A DNA stretch of 33,761 bases, taken from positions 1-33,761 of the forward strand of contig QCRA01000009.1 of assembly GCA_003212035.1 (NCBI GenBank), in the 5' to 3' direction. A program made the position numbers and the translations under genes. This DNA comes from Prochlorococcus sp. AG-459-D04. GTDB lineage: Bacteria > Cyanobacteriota > Cyanobacteriia > PCC-6307 > Cyanobiaceae. The notes beneath the pieces were generated by a model. It saw only the letters and a list, made by a program, of their open reading frames with translations, did no database searches and was not told the DNA's origin. Below are positions 8,136 to 17,126 of the stretch, in pieces. The first letter of the stretch is position 1; each line of letters begins with the position of its first letter.

Positions 8136-9530
8136 GTGCTAACAAAAACAAAATCAGACGAAAAAAAAACTCAAAGGAATTCAACTACTGGCAGTTATTG
8201 GATAACCACATTTGGATGCCAAATGAATAAGGCTGATTCTGAGAGAATGGCCGGGACATTAGAGAAAATGGGATACACCAGAGCAGATAATGAATCAAAT
8301 GCCGATTTGGTCTTATACAATACATGCACTATAAGAGATAATGCAGAGCAAAAAGTTTATAGCTTTCTAGGAAGACAAGCAAAAAGAAAGCACAAAACAC
8401 CTAGCTTAAAACTTGTTGTTGCAGGATGTCTTGCTCAGCAAGAGGGAGAATCCTTACTAAGAAGAGTCCCAGAACTTGATCTGGTTATGGGGCCTCAACA
8501 CGTAAATAATCTTGAGAATCTTCTGGGGAAAGTTAATTTAGGAAATCAAGTTGCCGCTACAGATGAAACCTTCATTTCTGAAGATATAACAAGTGCTAGA
8601 AGAGAAAGCTCTATTTGTGGCTGGGTTAATATCATCTATGGATGTAATGAAAGATGTTCATATTGTGTAGTTCCCTCTGTCAGAGGAAAAGAGCAATCAA
8701 GATATCCGCATGCGATAAAAACTGAGATCAAAAAATTAGCTCATGATAATTTTAAAGAAATTACTCTTTTGGGTCAGAACATTGATGCTTATGGTAGAGA
8801 CCTTCCAGGAACTACAAAAGAGGGGAGAAAAGAGAATACACTAACTGATCTTTTGTATTATATTCATGATGTTAAAGGAATTCGCAGAATAAGATTTGCC
8901 ACTAGTCATCCAAGATATTTTTCAAAAAGGTTGATTCAAGCATGTTATGAACTTGATAAAGTCTGTGAACATTTCCATATCCCCTTCCAAAGTGGAAATG
9001 ATGAAATTTTAAAGCAAATGTCCAGAGGATATTCTATTAATAAGTATAAAAATATTATCGAGAACATAAGGTCGTTAATGCCAGATGCATCAATCACAGC
9101 TGACGCGATAGTTGCTTTCCCAGGAGAAACCGAACAACAATATCAAGATACATTAAAGCTAATATCAGAAATTGGCTTTGATCAGGTGAATACAGCAGCA
9201 TACTCTCCAAGACCAAATACGCCTGCAGCAGTCTGGACGAATCAACTTTCGGAAGAGGTAAAAAAAGCTAGATTACAGGAAATTAATGATTTGGTCGAGA
9301 AAACCGCTAGGAGTAGAAATCAAAGATATATCAATAATATAGAAAGCATTTTAATTGAGGGTTTAAATCCAAAAAATTCCTCTCAAATTATGGGTAGAAC
9401 TAGAACAAATAGATTAACTTTCGTAGAGATTCCCAAAAACATAAACTTTAATTTTTCATTGGGAGATGAAATTGATGTCAGAATAAATGAAGCAAGACCT
9501 TTTTCTTTAACAGGCGAACTTTATTTATGA
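8136..9530 (+). CDS. miaB: tRNA-2-methylthio-N6-dimethylallyladenosine synthase
   Basis: Radical-SAM methylthiotransferase that converts i6A37 to ms2i6A37 in tRNAs reading UNN codons. The N-terminal UPF0004 domain carries three cluster cysteines: Cys28 in [15 protein letters not shown], Cys64 in YNTCTIRD and Cys98 in [10 protein letters not shown]. The radical-SAM CX3CX2C is [18 protein letters not shown] (Cys170, 174, 177). A C-terminal TRAM region includes [13 protein letters not shown]. The 464 aa length is typical. The start is GTG at 8136 ([10 protein letters not shown] follows); the first ATG in frame lies past the first cluster cysteine. It is 72 nt behind tRNA-His and 11 nt ahead of ddl. 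Confidence 0.97.
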   Translation: MLTKTKSDEKKTQRNSTTGSYWITTFGCQMNKADSERMAGTLEKMGYTRADNESNADLVLYNTCTIRDNAEQKVYSFLGRQAKRKHKTPSLKLVVAGCLAQQEGESLLRRVPELDLVMGPQHVNNLENLLGKVNLGNQVAATDETFISEDITSARRESSICGWVNIIYGCNERCSYCVVPSVRGKEQSRYPHAIKTEIKKLAHDNFKEITLLGQNIDAYGRDLPGTTKEGRKENTLTDLLYYIHDVKGIRRIRFATSHPRYFSKRLIQACYELDKVCEHFHIPFQSGNDEILKQMSRGYSINKYKNIIENIRSLMPDASITADAIVAFPGETEQQYQDTLKLISEIGFDQVNTAAYSPRPNTPAAVWTNQLSEEVKKARLQEINDLVEKTARSRNQRYINNIESILIEGLNPKNSSQIMGRTRTNRLTFVEIPKNINFNFSLGDEIDVRINEARPFSLTGELYL

Positions 9531-9541
9531 TTTTTTTCTAA

Positions 9542-10609
9542 ATGATCGGAGGTAAGAAAAAATGTATTGGGTTAATATTTGGCGGGAATTCCAATGAACA
9601 TGAAGTATCAATATCCTCTGCGAAAACAGTTTATCAAGCCTTTAATTCAGAAATAAATAAAGTTCGCTTTACAGTTAAAGCCTTTTACATAAACAAATAT
9701 GGAGATTGGCTTGATAGTGATGATTCAGAAAAAATCCTAATTGGTGAAATTGAAAACAAGAAAACAAAAAAACAAGAAATTTTTAATCAAGAAAAAATTA
9801 ACTTCCTTGAGGGAATTGAATTTCAAAATGTTGATGTTTGGTTTCCTCTTTTACATGGATTTAATGGTGAAGACGGATCAATTCATGGCTTACTGAGATT
9901 TGAAAAGAAACCTTTAGTCGGATGTGGAATTATTGGCTCTGCACTTGGAATGGATAAAATATTGATGAAAACAATTTTTTCAAATCTTAAACTTCCACAA
10001 GTTAATTACCTAGTTTTTCAAAATGAAGATCTCAACGATAAAAAAGTAAAAAATAAAATAATTAATGAAATTTTAGAAAAATTAAATTTTCCTGTTTTTG
10101 TTAAACCATCGAACTCTGGATCATCTCTTGGCATCTCTAAAGTCAAAAATGAATCAGAAATATTACAAGCATTAGAAAAGGCTCGGGGAATAGATCCAAG
10201 AATCTTAATTGAGGAAGGTTTAGAGGTAAGGGAGATTGAATGCGGAATAATTGGTAATTCAGAACTCTTAACCTCTGAGATAGGCGAGGTAAATTACGAA
10301 AGTGAATGGTATGACTTCGATTCAAAATATTACTCAAATAATAAAATAATTATCCCAGCCGAAATAGATTCCAAAATCACAAAAGAAATTAAAGAAATTG
10401 CTATTAAAAGTTGTAGAGCACTAAATATTTTCGGTTTTGCAAGAGTAGATTTCTTTTTAGAAAAATCTTCAAATAAAATTTTGCTAAATGAAATAAATAC
10501 AATTCCTGGTTTTACAAAAAACAGTATGTTTCCAATGCTTTGGGAAGCTTCAGGTTTAAAAATTGAACAACTTGTGGCTAAACTAGTAGATATATCTTTA
10601 GATTTGTAA
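9542..10609 (+). CDS. ddl: D-alanine--D-alanine ligase
   Basis: ATP-grasp ligase forming the D-Ala-D-Ala dipeptide of peptidoglycan in the cytoplasm. It shows the N-terminal GLIFGGNSNEHEVSISSA, PLLHGFNGEDGSIHGLL, the ATP-binding loop FVKPSNSGSSLGISKV, the YDFDSKYYS segment typical of D-Ala (not D-lactate) ligases, and the metal-binding VDFFLE and LLNEINTIPGFT. Length is 355 aa, normal. The start is ATG 9542 (MIGGKKKCIGL). It follows miaB by 11 nt and precedes a membrane-anchored hypothetical by 10 nt, in the cell-wall/division run that leads to ftsQ and ftsZ. Confidence 0.96.
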   Translation: MIGGKKKCIGLIFGGNSNEHEVSISSAKTVYQAFNSEINKVRFTVKAFYINKYGDWLDSDDSEKILIGEIENKKTKKQEIFNQEKINFLEGIEFQNVDVWFPLLHGFNGEDGSIHGLLRFEKKPLVGCGIIGSALGMDKILMKTIFSNLKLPQVNYLVFQNEDLNDKKVKNKIINEILEKLNFPVFVKPSNSGSSLGISKVKNESEILQALEKARGIDPRILIEEGLEVREIECGIIGNSELLTSEIGEVNYESEWYDFDSKYYSNNKIIIPAEIDSKITKEIKEIAIKSCRALNIFGFARVDFFLEKSSNKILLNEINTIPGFTKNSMFPMLWEASGLKIEQLVAKLVDISLDL

Positions 10610-10619
10610 TTTAAATCAA

Positions 10620-11030
10620 ATGTTGCATGGACTACTTTGGTTACCATTACTTTTAATTTTTATTTTATTAACTGCACTTGGATGGTTAGAAAGAAGAAGG
10701 CAAAATCTTTTTAGAAATTGGGCGAGTGATTCTGAACTGTGCAAGTTAGATAGTTCAGGTGCAGCATCCTTAAAAGATGGTGAGTTAAAGTGGAGCGCAT
10801 TTGAAGCTGGTAAATTTGAAGAAAAAGATTGTTTTACAATCAAAAAACTGGAATTAGTTGAATTAATGGCACTAACTTCAGGAGAAGCTCCTCTAACAAG
10901 TGAATCTCAAGGTAAGTGCAGGTTGAGATTAGTGGGGGATGGGAAAGAGATGGATGTACCATTTTCAGATGCAGAGCAAGCTAGAAAATGGATGAATCAA
11001 CTGATGGAAAAAGCTCGATGTGATTTGTGA
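10620..11030 (+). CDS. Conserved hypothetical, N-terminally membrane-anchored
   Basis: 136 aa. One N-terminal transmembrane helix (about residues 4-22, LLWLPLLLIFILLTALGW) is followed by a basic ERRRQNLFRNW stop-transfer stretch. A soluble domain of about 100 residues lies behind it, probably cytoplasmic by the positive-inside rule. The soluble part has alternating short strands (GKCRLRLVGDGKEMDVPF) and ends in a helix (DAEQARKWMNQLMEKA). This gives a faint PH-like impression that I would not rely on. It sits between ddl and ftsQ, and its TGA overlaps the ftsQ GTG by 4 nt (GTGA), so translation is probably coupled to ftsQ. No function is recognised. Confidence 0.85.
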   Translation: MLHGLLWLPLLLIFILLTALGWLERRRQNLFRNWASDSELCKLDSSGAASLKDGELKWSAFEAGKFEEKDCFTIKKLELVELMALTSGEAPLTSESQGKCRLRLVGDGKEMDVPFSDAEQARKWMNQLMEKARCDL

Positions 11031-11752
11031 CAAACCAAAAAGTAAACAAAAATAGAAACTTTTTTTTCCTCATTTCATTTTTATTTTTAACATGCTCAAT
11101 AAGCATAAAAACTTTCAAAAGAGTTGATACTCAGGACATTAGGATTTCTGGTAGTGAATTATTTTCGCAGAATGATGTGGTAAAAAATACATCTTTAAAT
11201 TTTCCTATCCGATTAATTTTTGTTAAAACTAATTTGTTAGAAAAAGAGTTAAAACAAAATTTATCTCTCAAGAATGTTTCTGTAAACAGAGAATTATTTC
11301 CTTTTGGTTTGAAAGTTCATATTAATTCAAGAATTCCAATAGCTTACGGTGAGAGAATATTAAACGATAAAAAAATATTTGGCTTCATTGATAAAGATGG
11401 AATTTTTATAAATAAACAAAATGTGGATGAAAAAAATTTGAATAAATTAACTATAGAAGTTTTTGGATGGAAAGAAAAATTTAAAAAAATATTATCTGAA
11501 ATTTTTACCGCTATAGAGAATTATGAATTAGACATAGTTAAAATAACTTTTTCAACCGATGGATTTCTAACCGTTGAGGAAAAAGATTTAAAAACAATAT
11601 TCTTAGGATTTAAGCCAAATTTAATCAACTATCAATTACAAATAATCAAGAATCTTAAAAATGAATTAAAGAAAAATAGCTTTTCAAAAAAAATAGATAA
11701 TATTGATCTTACTAATCCAGATAAACCAAAAATAAAAGTGTTCAAACCCTAA
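11027..11752 (+). CDS. ftsQ: Cell division protein FtsQ (POTRA domain)
   Basis: Bitopic division protein linking early and late divisome components. The 241 aa show a short basic cytoplasmic tail, a membrane helix (about residues 12-28, FFFLISFLFLTC), and then the POTRA-like start (VDTQDIRISGSELFSQNDVVKN). The FtsQ/DivIB domain follows, with RELFPFGLKVHINSRIPIAYG and FGFIDKDGIFI. The sequence is poorly conserved, as is usual for FtsQ; its place directly before ftsZ supports the call. The start is GTG 11027, overlapping the upstream stop by 4 nt; no ATG is available nearby. Very lysine- and asparagine-rich, as expected at this base composition. Confidence 0.88.
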   Translation: MTNQKVNKNRNFFFLISFLFLTCSISIKTFKRVDTQDIRISGSELFSQNDVVKNTSLNFPIRLIFVKTNLLEKELKQNLSLKNVSVNRELFPFGLKVHINSRIPIAYGERILNDKKIFGFIDKDGIFINKQNVDEKNLNKLTIEVFGWKEKFKKILSEIFTAIENYELDIVKITFSTDGFLTVEEKDLKTIFLGFKPNLINYQLQIIKNLKNELKKNSFSKKIDNIDLTNPDKPKIKVFKP

Positions 11753-11822
11753 TATTTGAAAAATGATTTTGAGTAATTTCTTTTAATTATTGTAGTGTTG
11801 ATATGGGTTTTGCATTCAAAAC

Positions 11823-11847
11823 AAAATATTTATTAAATAAATATTTT
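11823..11847. repeat. Perfect 12-bp-arm A/T palindrome between ftsQ and ftsZ
   Basis: AAAATATTTATT (11823-11834), one central A, then AATAAATATTTT (11836-11847). The arms are perfectly complementary and the run continues into T residues. It lies 71 nt after ftsQ and 85 nt before ftsZ. It may act as a weak terminator for ftsQ or as a protein-binding site. Being pure A/T, some of this dyad could be chance. Confidence 0.5.
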
Positions 11848-11903
11848 TAGGATTTTCCTCAACAAATTCCTACAGATGAGCTCAGTAAGTTCATAATGCA
11901 TCC

Positions 11904-11915
11904 AATACTAGTATT
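11904..11915. promoter_or_regulatory. 12-bp palindrome in the ftsZ promoter region
   Basis: AATACTAGTATT is a perfect palindrome ending 16 nt before the ftsZ ATG. It overlaps possible -10-like sequences (TAGTAT, TAGATT). This is a candidate operator or promoter part; no regulator is recognised. Confidence 0.3.
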
Positions 11916-11931
11916 AGATTCCTATTAAGAG

Positions 11932-13047
11932 ATGAGCTTCGGTAACAATCCAAACTTTGATCAATCGAGAGAAATCCTTCCAAGCCAAAATGCCAAAATA
12001 GAAGTTATTGGTGTAGGCGGTGGTGGCAGTAACGCAGTCAATAGAATGATAAATAGTGATTTGGAAGGAGTTTCATTTAGAGTCCTCAATACCGACGCAC
12101 AAGCCCTAATACAATCTTCTGCAGAGAGTAGAGTTCAACTTGGGCAAAACCTCACTAGAGGTTTAGGTGCAGGTGGCAATCCAAGTATTGGACAAAAAGC
12201 CGCCGAAGAATCCAAAGAAGACCTTCAACAAGCTTTAGAAGGGTCAGATCTAGTTTTTATAGCCGCTGGAATGGGCGGAGGAACTGGTACAGGAGCAGCT
12301 CCCGTAGTTGCAGAAGTAGCCAAACAAAGTGGGGCTTTAACAGTAGGAATAGTAACCAAACCATTTTCTTTTGAAGGGAAAAGAAGAATGCGTCAAGCAG
12401 AGGAGGGGATCGCAAGACTAGCTGAAAATGTTGATACTCTTATAGTTATTCCAAATGACCGATTAAAAGATGTTATAGCAGGAGCTCCCCTTCAAGAAGC
12501 ATTTAGGAATGCTGATGATGTTCTAAGGATGGGCGTCAAAGGCATTAGTGACATAATTACTTGCCCAGGATTAGTTAATGTTGATTTTGCAGACGTAAGA
12601 TCAGTTATGACGGAAGCTGGAACTGCTCTTCTCGGGATAGGGATAGGTTCAGGAAGATCGAGAGCTATAGAGGCAGCACAGGCAGCAATGAATAGTCCTT
12701 TATTAGAAGCAGCTAGAATTGATGGAGCTAAAGGCTGCGTTATAAACATTACTGGTGGCAAAGATATGACCTTAGAAGACATGACCTCGGCATCTGAAAT
12801 TATTTATGATGTTGTTGATCAAGAAGCGAATATTATTGTTGGTGCAGTAGTCGATGAGGCAATGGAAGGGGAGATACAAGTCACTGTAATTGCTACAGGA
12901 TTTGAAACAACCCAACCATTAAACCAGCAAAGAATAAAAAACAGATTATCTAATCAACCCTTATATAATTTTTCTGACAATAAAGAATCAGGAGCAAGTA
13001 TTCCTGAGTTTTTGAGATTAAGGCAAAATAAAAAAGATATTGGTTAA
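11932..13047 (+). CDS. ftsZ: Cell division GTPase FtsZ
   Basis: Tubulin-like GTPase forming the division ring. It shows the N-terminal nucleotide-binding [16 protein letters not shown] (about residues 25-40), the tubulin signature [20 protein letters not shown] (about 112-131), [14 protein letters not shown], and the synergy (T7) loop [11 protein letters not shown] that completes the active site of the next subunit. The 371 aa include a short N-terminal extension ([14 protein letters not shown]) and a brief C-terminal tail ending in [13 protein letters not shown]. That tail fits the IPxFLR-type partner-binding peptide of cyanobacterial FtsZ. The start is ATG 11932. A 179-nt leader with two palindromes separates it from ftsQ, so it probably has its own promoter. 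Confidence 0.98.
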   Translation: MSFGNNPNFDQSREILPSQNAKIEVIGVGGGGSNAVNRMINSDLEGVSFRVLNTDAQALIQSSAESRVQLGQNLTRGLGAGGNPSIGQKAAEESKEDLQQALEGSDLVFIAAGMGGGTGTGAAPVVAEVAKQSGALTVGIVTKPFSFEGKRRMRQAEEGIARLAENVDTLIVIPNDRLKDVIAGAPLQEAFRNADDVLRMGVKGISDIITCPGLVNVDFADVRSVMTEAGTALLGIGIGSGRSRAIEAAQAAMNSPLLEAARIDGAKGCVINITGGKDMTLEDMTSASEIIYDVVDQEANIIVGAVVDEAMEGEIQVTVIATGFETTQPLNQQRIKNRLSNQPLYNFSDNKESGASIPEFLRLRQNKKDIG

Positions 13048-13063
13048 GAGGGTAAAATAGAGT

Positions 13064-13157
13064 GACTCGGTTATCTCGCCTGCCTCAAGCATCCCTTGTG
13101 GCTGCTACCTTCCGGTCCTGACCAGGTTTAGGCGTTAAAACCGCGAAAGGCCGAGTC
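13064..13157 (-). ncRNA. ffs: Signal recognition particle RNA (4.5S-type)
   Basis: Read on the minus strand, the 94-nt segment starts and ends with complementary GACTCGG/CCGAGTC. It holds the universal SRP domain IV: GGTCAGGACCGGAAGGTAGC, with the GGAA tetraloop, followed by AGCCACAAGGGATGC. This is the Ffh-binding core of a small bacterial SRP RNA, which with Ffh targets membrane proteins. It is convergent with ftsZ (16 nt from its stop) and divergent from panB. A TATAAT sits directly upstream on the same strand. Confidence 0.95.
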
Positions 13158-13160
13158 AAA

Positions 13161-13166
13161 ATTATA
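13161..13166 (-). promoter_or_regulatory. -10 element of the SRP RNA
   Basis: The minus strand reads TATAAT here, ending 4 nt before the first base of the terminal SRP stem. The transcription start should therefore fall at about 13154-13157, matching the RNA 5' end. No clear -35 is visible. Confidence 0.65.
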
Positions 13167-13204
13167 CTAGCAATTCTTGATTAAAAAAGATACATAAATT
13201 TATT

Positions 13205-13978
13205 ATGTTACCTTCAGACCTAGTTAATTATAAAAAAAAATCTCGCAAAATCATTGCGCTAACTGCTTGGGACTCCATATCAGGATCTATTGCAGAACAA
13301 GCAAATGTTGATCTCGTACTAGTAGGAGATTCATTAGCAATGGTCTGCTTAGGATACAAATCTACATTGCCAATAAATTTAGAAAACATAATTTATCATA
13401 CTAATGCTGTTTCAAGGGGATTTAAGAAAAAAATTGAGGAACAACCTCTAGTCGTTTCAGATATGCCATTTCTGACTTACCAATGTGGTGAGGATAAGGC
13501 TGTTGAATATGCAGGGAAAATCATTCAAAGCACTTATGCAAAAGCTGTAAAAGTGGAAGGAGCTGAACCAGAAATACAAAAAGTTATTTCTAGATTAATA
13601 AGAATGGGAATCCCTGTTATGGGTCATATAGGTCTTACACCACAAAGCTATCTAAATATTGGATTAAGAAAACAAGGAGAAAGCTTAGCAAGCCAAGAAA
13701 AAATTAAGAAAGAGGCTTCAATTCTTGAAGAATTAGGATGTTTTTCAATAGTTCTTGAACATATTCCTGATTTGCTTGCTAAAGAAATACAAAATTCTTT
13801 AACAATTCCCACAATAGGTATCGGCGCAGGTAATTATTGCGATGGGCAAGTAAGGGTTACTGCAGATTTGTTAGGCCTCAATGATGATCAACCCCCATTT
13901 TGCCAACCAATTATCCAAGGAAAGAAATTATTTAAGGATAAATTAAAAGAATGGGTAGACTCTGAAAGACTTAGTTAA
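13205..13978 (+). CDS. panB: 3-methyl-2-oxobutanoate hydroxymethyltransferase
   Basis: First enzyme of pantothenate synthesis: transfers a hydroxymethyl group from 5,10-methylene-THF to 2-oxoisovalerate, giving ketopantoate. TIM-barrel signatures are visible: IALTAWDSISGSIAEQA, DLVLVGDSLAMVCLGY (metal-binding Asp), VVSDMPFLTYQ, AVKVEGA, MGHIGLTPQS, and the IPTIGIGAGNYCDGQV block with the active-site region. The 257 aa length is normal. The start is ATG 13205. Its 3' end overlaps the convergent hemW-like gene by 8 nt. The 2-oxoisovalerate substrate comes from the pathway that includes the ilvC product about 4 kb downstream, though the genes are not an operon. Confidence 0.96.
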   Translation: MLPSDLVNYKKKSRKIIALTAWDSISGSIAEQANVDLVLVGDSLAMVCLGYKSTLPINLENIIYHTNAVSRGFKKKIEEQPLVVSDMPFLTYQCGEDKAVEYAGKIIQSTYAKAVKVEGAEPEIQKVISRLIRMGIPVMGHIGLTPQSYLNIGLRKQGESLASQEKIKKEASILEELGCFSIVLEHIPDLLAKEIQNSLTIPTIGIGAGNYCDGQVRVTADLLGLNDDQPPFCQPIIQGKKLFKDKLKEWVDSERLS

Positions 13979-15194
13979 TTTTATCCCACCACTTAAACAT
14001 AGAAACAAGAACTTGATTACTAAGTTCCATACCATTAGGCTCACTTAAAAAGAATCTATCCCCCTTTCTTACTAGTAGACCACTTACAAGAAATCTTTCC
14101 CATTCTTTAACCAATTTACTGAAATTGCTTTCAAATTTTTTGTTTTCCCAGTTTTGTTCTTTAAACACTTCTTTGATATCTACACCCTCTTTGAGTCTTA
14201 ATCCCAACATTATTTTCTCATCAAGTTCTTTATAAACAAACTCCTTATTAGTAAGGGATGAATCTAAATTAAATTCGTCTTGCCTAGTTACCCATTCTTT
14301 ATATTCTTTACTAACTCTTGGTCGAGTATACTTCTCCCCCCAAGGTGAACTAGTGGAACCTTGACCAAAACTCCACCAGCCTAAACCACTCCAATAAACT
14401 CTATTATGTCTTGACTGATGTCGCGGAAGGCAATAGTTTGAGATTTCATATCTTGTATACCCTGAGTTTTTCAAAATTAAATGAGTCGATTCACTATTCC
14501 TAAAAGCTTCTTCATCACTTGGGAGTTTTAATTTGCCTAAATTAATTAATTTTTTAAAAACAGTGCCATTTTCAATATTTAAATCGTAAATAGATAGATG
14601 AGGTGGTGAAAATGCAATTGCTTTTTTTAAGTCATCTTGCCATTCTTTAAATCCACTTAGTGGCAAGTTTTGAATTAAGTCTAAACTCCAGCTTTTTATT
14701 AACCCAGAATCATACTCTCTCTTCAACCATAAACAAGATTTCTCTGCATCTTCTTTCAAATGACGCCTTCCCGACTTTTGAAGTATCTCATTATTAAAGC
14801 TTTGTACTCCAAGACTAAATCTATTTATCCCAGCATTTATGAATCCGAAAAGATCATCTTGAGTAAAACTTGCTGGATCTACCTCCATAGTGATTTCAGC
14901 ACCATAGTCAATTCCATAATTTTCTTTAAAAAGATCAACTAATTCTTTGATTTGGGCAGGATCTAAAATTGATGGTGTACCACCTCCTATATAAATTGTC
15001 GATAGAGGTGATTTATGCTTAATTGACAATATTTCTTTATATAAAAATTGCAAATACTCTTTAACTGTTTTGCTTCCATAACCTTTTAAAGTTTCAACTT
15101 CGTTTCCTAGCGGAATAACTGCAAAATCACAATAAAAACACCTTCTGTGGCAAAAAGGAATGTGCACATAAGCACTTCTTGGAAACTTATTCAT
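13971..15194 (-). CDS. hemW: Radical-SAM heme chaperone HemW-like (formerly HemN-like coproporphyrinogen oxidase)
   Basis: Radical SAM protein of the HemN/HemW group. The CX3CX2C motif is in HIPFCHRRCFYCDFAV (Cys15, 19, 22), followed by the SAM-binding IYIGGGTPSIL, the TMEVDPASF strand, INRFSLGVQSFNN and the HNRVYWSGLGWW region. At 407 aa, with the motif near the N-terminus and no longer leading region, it resembles HemW more than true HemN. HemW binds heme and is thought to deliver it to respiratory proteins; many databases still call such genes coproporphyrinogen III oxidase. The start is ATG 15192-15194. Divergent from the PIN/TRAM gene, with 96 nt between them. Confidence 0.88.
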   Translation of the reverse strand: MNKFPRSAYVHIPFCHRRCFYCDFAVIPLGNEVETLKGYGSKTVKEYLQFLYKEILSIKHKSPLSTIYIGGGTPSILDPAQIKELVDLFKENYGIDYGAEITMEVDPASFTQDDLFGFINAGINRFSLGVQSFNNEILQKSGRRHLKEDAEKSCLWLKREYDSGLIKSWSLDLIQNLPLSGFKEWQDDLKKAIAFSPPHLSIYDLNIENGTVFKKLINLGKLKLPSDEEAFRNSESTHLILKNSGYTRYEISNYCLPRHQSRHNRVYWSGLGWWSFGQGSTSSPWGEKYTRPRVSKEYKEWVTRQDEFNLDSSLTNKEFVYKELDEKIMLGLRLKEGVDIKEVFKEQNWENKKFESNFSKLVKEWERFLVSGLLVRKGDRFFLSEPNGMELSNQVLVSMFKWWDKIN

Positions 15195-15290
15195 AATCTA
15201 AATTCATTTTTAAGCTCCAAAAAAGTATTAAGGATCGAAAAAAATAAAATCCTTATTTACTCAATTAATAAATCCTAGTAGATTATAGAT

Positions 15291-16400
15291 ATGACGGATA
15301 TCTTAGTATTAATTTTATTTGTATTGTCTGGGGCTGCTTCAGGATGGCTTGGTGTTGATTTATTGCCAGTAGACATCCTCAAACAGGTATCTAATGTAGA
15401 GGGTTTTAGGATTGTTTTAGCAATAATTGGTTTTTTTGTAGGATTAGCAGCTGGTTTTGTATTCCTTCAACTTAGAAAGACTTTTCTTGATCAAATAAGA
15501 ACAATGCCTACGGACTTACTAATAAGTAGGTCTGTTGGATTAATTTTAGGATTACTTGTTGCGAATCTCCTACTAGCTCCAATACTATTAATTCCCTTCC
15601 CTAGAGAGGTTTTTTTCGCAAAACCATTAGCAGCTATATTAAGCAACATTTTCTTTGGTGTGCTTGGTTATAAGTTGGCAGATACCCATGGAAGGACATT
15701 ATTGAGATTATTCAATCCAAATAACACTGATGCATATCTTGTCAATGAAGGAATTCTCCCTGCTGCAAGTCCAAAAATTCTAGATACTAGTGTAATTATT
15801 GATGGAAGAATCAATGGTCTATTAAGTTGCGGCTTATTGGAAGGACAATTAATTGTTGCTCAAAGTGTAATTGATGAGTTACAAACTTTAGCTGACTCAA
15901 GCAGTAATGAAAAAAGGTCGAAAGGCAGAAGAGGTCTCAAGTTATTAAAAGAATTAAGAGATTTATATGGGAGAAGACTTGTAATAAACCCAACAAAGTA
16001 TGAAGGTAATGGGGTAGATGAAAAACTCCTTAAAATTACTGAGGATATGTCAGGAACTTTAATTACGGCTGATTATAATCTTTCTCAAATCGCTGAAGTT
16101 AAAGAATTAAAAGTTATGAATTTGAGTGATTTGGTTATTGCTTTAAGGCCAGAAGTACAACCAGGAGAGTCACTTAATATAAAAATCGTGAGAGAAGGCA
16201 AAGAAAAAATGCAAGGTATTGGATATTTAGATGACGGCACAATGGTTGTTATTGATGAGGCAAAGAATTTTGTTGGAAGCAGATTAGATATTGTCATCAC
16301 AGGAGCATTACAAACTCCTACTGGAAGAATGGTCTTTGGAAAACTAATAAATAATCCTGAGTCAAACAAATCTTTTAAATCACCAGCGACACAGGGCTAA
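15291..16400 (+). CDS. PIN/TRAM-domain integral membrane protein (YacL-like)
   Basis: 369 aa in three parts. Four hydrophobic helices fill about residues 1-125 (ILVLILFVLSGAASGWLG first). A PIN nuclease-like domain starts near residue 160 with ILDTSVIIDGRI, continues with VIDELQTLAD and ends with acidic ITADYNLSQIAE. A C-terminal TRAM domain (QPGESLNIKIVREG, GIGYLDDGTMVVIDEA) then suggests RNA binding. The PIN acidic residues (Asp in LDTS, Glu in DELQ, Asp in TADYN) are present, so nuclease activity is possible. The family is widespread in cyanobacteria and Gram-positives and the role is unsettled. It precedes clpR by 40 nt on the same strand, so co-transcription with the Clp genes is likely. 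Confidence 0.92.
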   Translation: MTDILVLILFVLSGAASGWLGVDLLPVDILKQVSNVEGFRIVLAIIGFFVGLAAGFVFLQLRKTFLDQIRTMPTDLLISRSVGLILGLLVANLLLAPILLIPFPREVFFAKPLAAILSNIFFGVLGYKLADTHGRTLLRLFNPNNTDAYLVNEGILPAASPKILDTSVIIDGRINGLLSCGLLEGQLIVAQSVIDELQTLADSSSNEKRSKGRRGLKLLKELRDLYGRRLVINPTKYEGNGVDEKLLKITEDMSGTLITADYNLSQIAEVKELKVMNLSDLVIALRPEVQPGESLNIKIVREGKEKMQGIGYLDDGTMVVIDEAKNFVGSRLDIVITGALQTPTGRMVFGKLINNPESNKSFKSPATQG

Positions 16401-16440
16401 ATCTAGCTAGAATCAGTTCAATCTTAATTTTGTGATACAA

Positions 16441-17103
16441 ATGACTGTATCTGCTCCTTATTACGGCGAAAACACCGTTATGAGGACCCCGCCCCCAGAT
16501 CTCCCCTCTCTTTTACTGAAAGAGCGAATTGTTTATCTTGGTTTACCATTATTTTCAGATGATGATGCGAAAAGACAACTAGGAATGGACGTTACTGAGC
16601 TAATCATTGCTCAACTTCTTTATTTAGAGTTTGAGGATCCAGAAAAACCAATCTATTTCTATATCAATTCAACTGGGACAAGTTGGTACACTGGTGACGC
16701 AGTAGGTTTTGAAACAGAGGCTTTCGCTATCTGCGATACAATAAGCTACATTAAACCTCCAGTACACACGATATGTATCGGACAAGCAATGGGGACTGCT
16801 GCAGTTATTCTTTCATCTGGCACTAAAGGACAAAGAGCCGCTCTTCCACATGCTTCTATTGTTTTGCATCAACCTATTAGCGGAGCAAGAGGTCAAGCAA
16901 CCGATATCCAAATAAGAGCTGAGGAAGTTTTGAAAAATAAAAAATCAATGCTGGAGATTCTATCTCGTAATACTGGAAAGACCATTGAAGAACTCTCAAA
17001 AGACTCTGACAGGATGAGTTATCTCAACCCACAAGAAGCCCTAGATTATGGAGTTATCGATAGAATACTCGCAAGTCAAAAAGATCTACCAAATAAAATT
17101 TAA
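16441..17103 (+). CDS. clpR: ClpR, inactive ClpP-like subunit of the Clp protease
   Basis: ClpP-fold subunit, about 220 aa, that forms mixed rings with ClpP3 in cyanobacteria. Aligned to the neighbouring ClpP3, the nucleophilic serine is replaced by Gly118 ([12 protein letters not shown] against [12 protein letters not shown]). The catalytic His143 remains (VLHQPISG), and the catalytic aspartate becomes Met192 (DSDRMSYL against DTDRDYFL). A ClpR-type insertion lies at about residues 79-90 ([14 protein letters not shown]). It is therefore structural rather than proteolytic. I choose ATG 16441 ([10 protein letters not shown]); GTG at 16432 would add three residues. clpP3 follows by 23 nt, as expected for the clpR-clpP3 operon. 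Confidence 0.93.
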   Translation: MTVSAPYYGENTVMRTPPPDLPSLLLKERIVYLGLPLFSDDDAKRQLGMDVTELIIAQLLYLEFEDPEKPIYFYINSTGTSWYTGDAVGFETEAFAICDTISYIKPPVHTICIGQAMGTAAVILSSGTKGQRAALPHASIVLHQPISGARGQATDIQIRAEEVLKNKKSMLEILSRNTGKTIEELSKDSDRMSYLNPQEALDYGVIDRILASQKDLPNKI

Positions 17104-17126
17104 CTCACACAAACTATTTTAAAATC

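Noticed and set aside
12492-12782. 96-codon minus-strand frame within ftsZ
   Set aside because: A shadow of the strongly conserved ftsZ frame, with typical low-information antisense composition.
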